A stretch of 64,000 nt of DNA from Magicicada septendecula (taxonomy: Eukaryota > Arthropoda > Insecta > Hemiptera > Cicadidae). The stretch covers positions 47,916,344 through 47,980,343 of the forward strand of contig CM068370.1 in assembly GCA_034769895.1 (NCBI GenBank), in the 5' to 3' direction. Of this stretch, positions 55,040-64,000 are shown piece after piece. The notes below the pieces were generated by a model, which saw only the letters and a list, made by a program, of their open reading frames with translations, ran no database searches and had not been told where the DNA came from. The position numbers were made by a program, and so were the translations under genes. How positions within the stretch are numbered: the stretch's first letter is position 1; the number at the start of each line of letters is the position of its first letter.

Positions 55040-55860
55040 GATTATGGAATAAAAGTGCAAGGGGAGAGAATTAACATTTTCAGATTTGCATATGATATTG
55101 CAAACGTGGGTGAAAGTGAACAGAAGTTAGGCGAACAGTTACATACAATGGATGAGGTTTTGAGAAAAGAGTATAATTTGAGAATAAATGTTAATAAAAC
55201 TAAAACGATGGTCTGTAGTAAACACGGACAGTCCAGTATGGATATATTCCTGAATGGGAAAAAGACAGAGGAAGTAAGAAATTTCACCTACTTACGAAGT
55301 AAAATCACAGGAAACGGAAGAATTAGAAGAAAATGTTTGAATAGGATTGGAGAGGCTAAAGTTGCAAATAACAGTAAATGGAAATTACTGACTTCTAAAG
55401 AAATAGCCCTGGAAACAAGAAAGAGATTCGTGGATACGGAGCATAGCTCTATATGAATGTGAGACGTGGACAACTGGAACAGAGGAAAGGAGATGCTCAT
55501 ACATATGAAGCACTGGAAATGTGATGTTATAGGAAGTCACTGAAATTGAGATGGATCGACAAGGTTAGTAATGATGAGATTCCGACTAGAGCTGGAGAAA
55601 CAAGACGTTTTTGGCAAGATATTGTGAAGCGGAGGGTTGAACCTATTGGCTATATTATGCGTCACGAGAATTTGATAAAAACAATAATAGAAGGTTACAT
55701 TAAAGGGGCAAGAGCAAGAGGAAGACCAAGTCTCCAATATATGAAACAGATTACTGGTGACGTAAGTTGTAATTCCTGTCGGGAGATGTAAAGGAAAGTT
55801 CAGAGAAGATCGGTATGGAGAACTGCTACAAACCATCTGCGGATTGCTAACTAAAGAAGG
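55040..55860 (+). mobile_element. RTE-like LINE, motif C to 3' end
   Basis: INIFRFAYDIANVGESEQK (motif C, FAYD for FADD), YNLRINVNKTKTMVCSK, RNFTYLRSKITGNGRIRRK, then frame breaks, then WIDKVSNDEI and RARGRPSLQYMKQITGDV with the family end. Same subfamily as 57640-57940. Confidence 0.83.
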
Positions 55861-56083
55861 AAGGAGGAAGGATTGGTACTAGTGGATGTGGAATGATCAT
55901 CACGGCTGTGGTGTGCATTCTAACTAATAAGATGTTTCGCGACATGACGGTCGAAACGTCTGTTTTGTATTAACATCGAATTAGTGTATGAAAGACGCTG
56001 ATTCCACCGGAAGACCAAGATATCAATAAAATCTGCAGTGGTCGCAGAAGCATCAGGAATAGCTAAAATAGAAATAAAATTAA
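55861..56083. other. Unassigned; weak hammerhead-like motif
   Basis: Near 55933-55965 GTTTCG and CGAAACGTC form an inverted pair and end like a hammerhead, but no CTGANGA box is in place. Confidence 0.2.
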
Positions 56084-56870
56084 TCATCATCATCATCATC
56101 ATCATCATCGATTAAACCAAGGATGGTTTGTTCCGGTCTCAAGCAGGCAAAGATTACAGCTGGCGACTCCAGCGTTTCCTCGGACGTCCCACACCTCTCC
56201 GTCCTCTCGGCTTATAGTTCCGTAGTTGTTTGGGGATGTGGCAGTCATCCATTCGACAAAGATGTTGCCACCAATTCAGCCGATACTGGGCGATCCTGTC
56301 GAGTATACTCATAATGTTCAGTTCCTCCCGTATAACTGTGTTCTTCTATGATCATGGAGAGTATACCCTGCCACGTGCCTGAGAAATCTCATTTCAGCCG
56401 CTTGTATGCGACTGGCCTGGCCTTTTGTAAAAGTCCAATTCTCAGACCCATACAGAAGTATGGGAAGAGCCATCACTTTGTAGAATTTTAGGCGCGTTCC
56501 TTTACTTGCTGACGCGTTCCTTTAAGGGTTCGCCTGATGGTCCCGCACATAAGGTTGACCTTATGCAACTTATTCACACCGTCGTTGAATGCATTATAAG
56601 ACACACTGTAGACCAGGTATTGAAAATTGCTAACTTGTTCCAGGACAGTACCATCTATAACAATTTTTGCACGTACGGGATCAGTTCCACGAAAACCCGT
56701 CACATTGGTTTTAAGTGTATATATTTGCAATGCAGAGTCCTTGCAGAATCGATTTAACAAGTGTATACCCATCTGCAATCTGTTTTCAGAGTTCGATAAA
56801 ATTAATTCCGTTATTAATTAAGCAGGATTTCTAACACAACTATCTGAGCTGGGAGAAGGCCAACTTGTTA
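56084..56870 (-). mobile_element. LINE-H 3' half with (GAT)n tail
   Basis: On the minus strand, right to left: MGIHLLNRFCKDSALQIYTL, KTNVTGFRGTDPVRAKI, LEQVSNFQYLVYSVSY, VNLMCGTIRRTLKGT. Then the conserved KFYKVMALPILLYGSENW and QASRIQAAEMRFLRHVAGY in another frame, then the shared C-terminus and 3' UTR, ending in (ATC)n on the plus strand (56084-56110). A short duplicated junction (TTACTTGCTGACGCGTTCC near 56500) breaks the frame. Confidence 0.85.
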
Positions 56871-57639
56871 AAAAAAATCACTGTTGCAATTCGGGATTTG
56901 GAAAACGTCCAAGATCTGCAGCGTTTCGTACGAAGCTGATACTACGCCTTAACGTGTCGTACTACTGTAGTGTTTGACAGCATCACTGCCGGCTTCAATA
57001 GCTACTGAGCGTTTATCATACCGGGCCCTTAACAAAACTAGACTCGAATAAACCGATATTAAACCGACGGAAAAGACTTGCCAAAACTAAATGGAAGCAG
57101 TCTTGACCACGCGGGCACTACTTACATGAGAAGCTGCGAAGAACAGCGCTCGTGACTCTCAATGTTATTCACGTACCGATTGGGCAGACACAGTATTTAT
57201 TTGCTGTTTTCGGCCAAATAAAACAAGAAAAATAGGTCGAAAAATTTAGGTATTTTGCACTAAACCTTGGGAGGTTCTCAACTTCGAGTCGAGTCTGAAA
57301 ATGAGCGAGAGCGAGTATGAGCAAGAAAATAGTGAGAATACGGAGTATAATCGAGTAATTATTACCGGTATTTATTAAAACTACTATCGTAAATATAGTA
57401 GCATTCCGGTATTCAGGACAATAATACAACACTAAAATCATGTCTCACCTGGTTATCTCCACTCGCCTAAAGGAAAGGGTGGCATTTGTCTCCTACTCTT
57501 AGCTAAGGGAATTCCCTAACAACTAATTAAAAGGTGAAAAATGTTCAATTCCTTTATCACTTCAAACTTGATTTAAACTTATATTACGTATTTTTTTGCG
57601 CGTCTAAATCTCGCATGCAAAAAAGGACTTGTATGTTTT
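56871..57639. other. No gene seen
   Basis: Unassigned sequence. Confidence 0.4.
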
Positions 57640-57940
57640 ACAAAATCTGCTCCAAAATATAGACTGGACATTATTTTGCTCCAACACAATGGATTGGTGT
57701 GCGCCTCCAACACTGCGGTACGAAGGTCTACTAAAATTGGTAATGGTAGGATTAATAGAAGGTAACGGATATAAGGGAAGACCAAGGCTGCAGTATATAA
57801 AGCAAATTATGGAGAATGTAAATTGTGTAACTTATGAGGAAATGAAGAGGAAAGCACAAGATCGATCACAATGGAAGACTGCTTAAAACCAATCGTAGGA
57901 TTGAAGACATCAGGAGGAGGAGGAGGAGGAGGAGTGTACA
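57640..57940 (+). mobile_element. RTE-like LINE 3' end
   Basis: LLKLVMVGLIEGNGYKGRPR, LQYIKQIMENVNCVTYEEMK and RKAQDRSQWKTA, then a stop and a (GGA)n tail at 57910-57933. Frame intact to the stop. Confidence 0.83.
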
Positions 57941-58246
57941 ATGGAGCACAAGTTGTTAAAACTGAGTGGAACATCTGAAAGAACAGAAAACGTTCAGAAC
58001 TGTGCGAGGATGAATCCTATCAATTGACACTGTTTAAAGTAAGCTGTAAGCTGATCATAATAATACGAATACGATGGCTGAATTAAAAGTAAGCTTACAT
58101 TTGTTTTAGCATGATGAACATAAAAAATTCATTGCTTACATTATTTCCCTCGCATATTAAAGGGTAACCTCTTGACGTGTTTAAGCTCGTTACAGAACAG
58201 CACATATTACTACAACTGCGTGCTATACAGGTTTAATAAAGTGACC
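57941..58246. other. No gene seen
   Basis: Unassigned. Confidence 0.4.
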
Positions 58247-58254
58247 AGCATCAC

Positions 58255-58890
58255 CACTGCCGGATTAAGATTTTTGAGGCCCTAGGCCAAGTTTTCTGAG
58301 CGGCCCCTCCCCGGCTGTGACTTAGAAGTAGTATATGTACTTCATAAGTAATTTAATGCCAGATTAATACTGACAAATTGAAAACCAGTAAAAGCGTGCT
58401 TTCAGTTAGCAAACGTTTTCAAAATATTAAAAACCATGCACAAGAATTAAGCAAATTAATTTATTATTTAAATAGAGTAACTTAACTACGCTTACTCAGA
58501 AAGTTTATATAAAAAAATTTCGTTTTTATTGTCTAGGTATAACACACTAATTTTTTTCTTATAATTTTTATAAAATTAAAAAATAGGTCTAGATTTTTTT
58601 ATTCTGTGACTAAAGATACAACAAGCTATAAACTAATATTCAGTGACTATGTAGCTTAATGGAATTAATGTCGGGGAAACATACAAAAAAAAAAAAGGCT
58701 GCGGGAAAATTTATAAATTTTGAAAAGAAAACTATATATAGGCCTACTTAAAAGAAAACTTAAATAAATCAAAGTACATCCTACTTTTATAAAAACACTT
58801 CTGTTAAAAAAATATATATATAAAATATTTGTAGCTTGCGGCCCCTTCTGATTCCGTGCCCTAGTCGGCCTAGTGGTAAATCCGGCACCG
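58255..58890. mobile_element. Non-autonomous hAT-like element
   Basis: Ends CACTGCCGGATTAAG and, inverted, CGGTGCCGGATTTACC; GGCCC-rich subterminal parts at both ends. Flanked by AGCATCAC (58247-58254) and AGCATGAC (58891-58898). AT-rich interior with no coding. Confidence 0.72.
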
Positions 58891-58898
58891 AGCATGAC

Positions 58899-59026
58899 GC
58901 CTGGGAAGCTCTTTACCTTGCTTACCTGATAACGAGACAGGTAATCGTGAAGAACGGTATCCATCTGGGTATACGCAGTGAAGAGCACGCTATTCTACGT
59001 CTCGATCTCAACTCACGTCGTCAGGC
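58899..59026. other. Short unassigned spacer
   Basis: No feature seen. Confidence 0.4.
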
Positions 59027-59034
59027 TATGGAAG

Positions 59035-59460
59035 CAGGGGAAGGACGCCCCCCCCCCCCCAAGAGGATCGAAAAACGGTACGGAATTTTGTTAATCTCTT
59101 AATTTTTAGACGTTTTTCATTATTTTTTCCAGCTGTTTAAGTTAATATCGTAGTAACTCTTTTTTAACTATACAAACAAGTTAATTACACAGCATTTGCG
59201 TGTACGTTTGAAATGTGAAATATGGAAATTCGATTCAGTCAATAGGCAAGTATCTTGTAAACAATGTTTCAATAACGCGTATTTTTATTGTGTTATTACC
59301 GTTTACCGGTACATTAATGGGACGGATTTCGTGATGTTATCACAGGGTTTTCAACCACTTTAAAGATAGTAATGTTGATTAGTCTTAACGTGTTTCTTCT
59401 TTTGTATAAAGCCGAGTCGACCGGACCCCCACCCCAAGCCAAATTCTAGATACGCCACTG
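59035..59460 (-). mobile_element. Family C non-autonomous hAT element
   Basis: Inverted orientation: starts CAGGGGAAGGACGCCCC and ends TCTAGATACGCCACTG. Flanked by TATGGAAG (59027-59034) and TATGAAAC (59461-59468), 6 of 8 matching. Confidence 0.82.
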
Positions 59461-59468
59461 TATGAAAC

Positions 59469-59755
59469 AGATCGGGGTGACGACTATGTCCCACTGGTTT
59501 CGTATAACTAATTCGTACAATAATTAAAATAATATTACACATTATATTTGGTGTTAAATAGGTGACATTTATTTACGTATTTAACATACTAATAGGTGAC
59601 AAAATCTGAAGATCACCAAAAAAACTTACAGATTTTTAAAATTTCAAAATATTTTTATGCATGTGAGATATTATTATTTTAATTGAAATAAGCTGCACGG
59701 CTAAATACTATTGTCGACATTTTGTACAGAACTTTATTTCCGGAACAGTGGAACT
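59469..59755. other. No gene seen
   Basis: Unassigned. Confidence 0.4.
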
Positions 59756-60410
59756 TCATGGGGTCCTAGAGTCTATCGCATTTCGATCGCCAATCATCTT
59801 CCAGTCATCATCTTCAATAGCTCGATCTCTCATGCTTTTCCTAATTCCTGTTCTCCACTGTGTTGTCAGTCTTCCTTTTCTTCTCCTGTTTTGTGGTGTG
59901 CAACTCAATGCTTTCTTTGGCCATCGCTTCTCCTCCATCCTCATTACGTGAACATACCATAGCAACTGTCTGGAGTCTATTCTTTCTGCTGTTGTAAATA
60001 CGCGCCCCGTTTTCCTTCTTATATCTTCGTTTCTAACATGTTGCATTCTAGAAGTATTACACGCTCTTATTAAGAAGTCAATTTCCACAGTTTCTATCAT
60101 CTTTTTCTCTTTATCTGAAAGTTGCCAGCATTTGCAACCATAAGTTAAAATGGGCTCCATAATAGTTGTGTAGATTGTCAGTTTTGTTTGAAGTTTCATT
60201 TTGTTCGACCAAAGTAACGAGTTTGGCACACGAACAGCCTTTTTCCCTGTTATATCCTACTTTTGATGTCATTTTTTGTTGCTCTATCTTCTGAAATAAT
60301 GCTTCCCAAATATTTGAATTCGCTACACTTTTCGATTCTATGGATTTCCAGATCTGGGTCTTCTTGCATGTCTCCTATTTTCACGTCCTACTTTATTATA
60401 TACATGCAGT
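59756..60410 (-). mobile_element. RTE-like LINE, 3' part
   Basis: On the minus strand: ECSEF-KYLGSIISED, then frame change, KLTIYTTIMEPILTYGCKCW, IETVEIDFLIRACNTSRMQH, VRNEDIRRKTGRVFTTAERI, LLWYVHVMRMEEKRWPKKAL and KGRLTTQWRTGIRKSMRDRA. The last 157 codons are uninterrupted, ending in a stop at 59756. Confidence 0.85.
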
Positions 60411-61225
60411 TTGATTCATTGGCCACTGATACAAAAGACTGCAAACATTCGGACGACTACATCGTGAGCTTCTTATACTCAAATTCAAACATAATACACT
60501 GGTGTACGTCTGTCATAAACATTTTATAAATTTAAATCAAAGTTATCATGTAAATCTAAAATTAAGTGTGGAGTTTTGGCTCTACGTATAAAGTGTTTAG
60601 AAGTCTTGCGAACTACGGTAAAAAAAGCTGACAAGACAGGATACACGTATATGCTTTTATCTTTAGAATATTAAGAGTTGAGAGAGTAGGCGGTTGCGGT
60701 ATAAAAAACACAGCCCTAAGGAAAACTGAATGAATTATTTAGTAAATAGAAAAAAACTAAAGCAAAATTACTTACGCATATTACAGTGTCAGTTACTGAA
60801 CATACAGAGAGTAAAATCCCGTTTACGCACTTCAGCTTATTACGCTATCCCGTATACCATCCCACTATTATAACATTACTCTATCCCGCTTATCTGGTCC
60901 CTCGTCTGCACAACCTTTATATATAATACCCCATTTTTTGTGCTGAAATCTCGCATAATATGATTTTCTCATTCGATTCCATCACGGAAGGTTTTGGATC
61001 ACGGAAAGTATTGGAAGGTATGTATCACGAAAAATGATCTGCACCTCGGAATTCAGCAAATGGTTAGCAAAATTAAAAGATTTTTTTTTGTCAAGCACGA
61101 TACTCATTTGCACCAACATGCTAATGTCGATGTTGCACGACTTCTTGATAAACACAAGTAATTAGCACTTTAACTAACCTAATCTTATTGAATTAATAAC
61201 TTCTTATTACTTTTGAAAGAAATTA
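60411..61225. other. No gene seen
   Basis: Unassigned AT-rich sequence. Confidence 0.4.
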
Positions 61226-61233
61226 ATTGCTAA

Positions 61234-61612
61234 CAGTGGTGTATCTATAATTTGGTATGGGGAGGGGTCCGGTCGAGTCGGGTTCATACAAAAGAAAAAA
61301 CAAGACTAATCAACATCTTTAAAGTTGCTGAAAACCGTGTTTTAACATCCTGAAATCAATCCCATTAAATTAGACGGTAATAACACAATAAAAATACGCG
61401 TTACTGTAACATTGTTTACAAGATACTGACTGAATTGATTTTCCTATGTTTCAAATGTATACGCAAATGCTGTGTAATAAACCTGTTTGTATATTTAAAA
61501 AACAGTTGCTAGCTGAAAAGTAATAAAAGCGCCTAAAAATTAAGAGTTTAACAAAATTCGTCAAGGGGAGGGATCTGTTCACGTTCACCCCCCCCCCGTA
61601 AATACCCCCTTG
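61234..61612 (+). mobile_element. Family C non-autonomous hAT element
   Basis: Starts CAGTGGTGTATCTATAATTT and ends in a C run then CCCCTTG. Flanked by ATTGCTAA (61226-61233) and ATTGATAG (61613-61620), 6 of 8 matching. Confidence 0.8.
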
Positions 61613-61620
61613 ATTGATAG

Positions 61621-63239
61621 TCTTTATGACGAACTGCAATACGACATTAAGTAAAATACCATCAGTTCAAGCGCAGCCGGTATTTCAGAAATTGTTAATA
61701 TTTGCTAAGTGAAAATTATCAAATTCATCGAACAAATTAAAATTTCATTTAATTACCAAAATTATGTATTTGAAAAAGTATTATAACTTAATTGTAAAAA
61801 CAATTTACTGTTATTCTGAGCACGGATTGTATCGGAAATCTTTGAAATGCTGTCGATTTTTCAGCGAAGCGATTTACAGTCGACAATAGTAGTAATATTT
61901 GTTTGTCAGAACGTAAACAAACTGGTTAATGTTTTGTCTGGGCGAGGGGTTTGCTCTCAGCGCCCGCAACCCCCGGCGCATCTCTCTCTCGAAACGAGGT
62001 CAATTACACACGTGACGGGTCAGCCGTTTCCGCGAGCGCGCACTACAGCCCGATGTGAGTAACCCTGCAAAATGCACACAACAATATACGTACTACGTAC
62101 AAGAAATGTCTCAGTTCTGACATTACAGTTCTGAGCTTACACAAAAGCGCTTTGAATTTTATTTTACCGTTGCACTCTGTATTTTAAAAATTCTTTCAGT
62201 TTTTGAATGAGTACAAAAAAAACAGATTTTTTTAATGACATGGAGCACTTTGATAATAAGTAATTTACTGGAACATAACAAGAGGTGAAGTGGCCGAGAT
62301 ATCGAGTCCGACTGACAAGGCGTTCAATCACAATGATCGTTTGTTCGGTCATATACTTTGTTCATTAACGATACTTTTCGTTCATATTGTGGCTCTTTCT
62401 CTCTCTCTCCACCCTTTCTTAACTCTTTCACAAACGCGTGCGTGCTCACACAATACATTTCCACGAGTTTTTTTTTAGTCTCCTAAGTTAGAATAAAAGA
62501 AAATTAGAATAACTGGAACGGCACAAGATGGTTGAATACTCGACCGGGAGTGTGAAGTTAAAAGACGGGAATTTTCAATTACCATATTAACGATTCTCGA
62601 CAAATAGAACGGCCGATGAAGACATTAAATCTTCCATACCATAGATAAAAAGAAAAAGCTGCTAACCTTAAGAAACGCTGAAGTCAAAAAGAGGAGAACA
62701 AACTTATATAGGTCTCTGAATCATCGTCTATAGATGAGGCGGAGAATAAAGATTGAAAAACGAATAGGATGTAATTTATTTGTAAGCAATGTTTCGGCTG
62801 CACTAGCAATCGGTAGACTTCTTGGGGCCAATAATTTTGAAACATAAACGACTATCATTCAGACGCGGTTCTCAATCACTGAAGTGATGGATCAGTGTTT
62901 ACATAATTTGCAGTTTTTATACAGTTTGCAAGTTTCATGTTTTATTTGCATGTTGCTTTTAAAAATTAAATCAGTGAAGGACAATGTTCGTTTTTAAAAT
63001 TTAAATACAAACGTTCCACTGTAATACACTGATAATGTACGAAAAGAGTTTTTCGAGACTTGGCCAGTGGGGAGCCGATACAATGCGCAATGCGTGCGCG
63101 CACACAGGCGCCAGAATAGTAAAAGCGCCAAAAATGTAAGGCGAAGAGGAAATATTTGAAAAAAAAAGTATTATTCATTAAGTTAATTGTATAGATTATC
63201 TTCAAGTTTGTACAATTAAACTGTATAAACTTTCAAACG
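61621..63239. other. No gene proven; CpG cluster at 61930-62070
   Basis: 61930-62070 is CpG-rich and ends with a strong donor-like GTGAGTAA at 62055, so a first, non-coding exon on the plus strand is conceivable. No protein is recognised. 62760-62840 has a GCAGCCGAAACATTGC stretch (minus) resembling the end of a hammerhead element without its core. Confidence 0.25.
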
Positions 63240-63470
63240 TTCTAATTTTTGAAACGATGTACTTCAGATAATTCAGTATATATTTATTCAAATGACAACC
63301 ACAGCTTATCCAAACTTTACAATTGCTCTTCGGATTCTTTTGTCATTACCGGTATCTGTAGCATCTCCGAACGATCCTTTTCTAAACTTAAGATTATTAA
63401 AAACTACTTGCGCTCCACAAAGGTACAAGAGAGAGACTTTCAAATCTTTCCATTATATAAATAGTCTGAT
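63240..63470 (+). mobile_element. hAT transposase remnant (C-terminal dimerisation region)
   Basis: AYPNFTIALRILLSLPVSVA in one frame, then SERSFSKLKIIKNYLRST in the next, separated by a single frameshift. Matches the same region of ZMYM1-like hAT proteins as 38372-38560. Ends not determined. Confidence 0.75.
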
Positions 63471-64000
63471 ATTTTGGATCAATTTGATATACACGGTATT
63501 GTTCGAAAATTTTCATTAATGAAAGCTAGAAACTTCAATTCACTAAATGATTCTTCTTTCTGTTTAAATATTTACTTATCTATTTCTTTATCAAATAATG
63601 TTTGTAATATATTCCTATTTTATATACTTACAAGTTTATCTGTTTCTTTATTTAGGCCTATATGATATCTACGCGTATACAAAGAACAAATGTCAAAGTG
63701 ATTTTCTTGCCGAATAAAATATAGCAAGTTTAATTATGTACGGTACCAAAAAATATTTAATATTTTTGTTTTCATAAAATTGTACGTTTATCTGTTTATT
63801 TACGTAAAACTATATAAGGTGCAAACGGGAAATGATTTTCTTGACAAACAACATAAGTTACTTTATGTCTTCCCAATTATTTTTAATGTTTTCGTTTCTT
63901 TGCCCTTCTTGTATGTTTATTGTTTTTATACATTTTTTTGTAATTCCTGGTTTTTTATCAATAAACTTGTAATTAATATATTTCGTTTGTATTGAAAACT
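63471..64000. other. No gene seen
   Basis: Very AT-rich, unassigned. Confidence 0.4.

Noticed and set aside
55925-55970. Hammerhead near CGAAACGTC
   Set aside because: No core box upstream; the inverted GTTTCG/CGAAAC pair explains the pattern.
62770-62830. Another hammerhead (GCCGAAACATTGC on minus)
   Set aside because: The region where CTGANGA should be reads CCGATTG, with poor helix II and no GTC; similarity is limited to the GAAAC end.

Overview
The window is a piece of an insect nuclear genome, AT-rich and very densely packed with transposon remnants. The host signal is two exons, on the minus strand, of a mitochondrial pyrimidine-nucleotide carrier of the SLC25A33/SLC25A36 type (Drosophila rim2). 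They lie at the left edge, separated by an intron of about 13.2 kb. The 3' exons lie beyond position 1. I found no N-terminal exons to the right, so the rest of the window is either an even longer upstream intron or intergenic DNA. One more possible host exon (30886-31116, minus) is not recognised. Long introns, many 5'-truncated LINEs and a tRNA-derived SINE suggest a large insect genome. The order cannot be fixed from the sequence.

Layout. 1-13.6 kb: carrier exons and their intron, holding a solo LTR, a composite long inverted repeat (2.6-8.2 kb), a tRNA-derived SINE with target-site duplication (TSD), a hAT element nested in a hammerhead hairpin element, and LINE fragments. 13.6-26.3 kb: hairpin elements, a pogo-like MITE, hAT MITEs, a near-perfect 0.58 kb palindrome, a PIF/Harbinger derivative, a 5'-truncated LINE with perfect TSD and a Tc1-like MITE. 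26.7-40.4 kb: degraded RTE-like and other LINEs, a Jockey insertion, a hAT, microsatellites and several hammerhead hairpins. 40.6-42.8 kb: an eight-unit 169-bp tandem array abutting a LINE. 43-64 kb: nested MITEs, the repeat family called B here, more hammerhead motifs, hAT remnants and LINE 3' ends.

Most striking feature. At about ten separate loci there is a hammerhead self-cleaving ribozyme core (CTGANGA, a short helix, GAAAC, then usually GTC), often in paired inverted copies. Several are followed by the same 3' module (ACCACGGCC-AACAGCCCGG or close). Two related copies sit in a 161-171 bp insert flanked by a 13-bp target duplication. Together they look like a family of short hammerhead-bearing retroelements, related in principle to the hammerheads known from Penelope-like elements, animal retrozymes and cave-cricket satellite DNA.

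No CRISPR array, operon, rRNA or functional tRNA gene was seen. Almost all protein-coding traces outside the carrier exons are decayed transposon genes. Repeat family letters (A, B, C, D, E; LINE-F, -G, -H, -I) are labels made for this window only.
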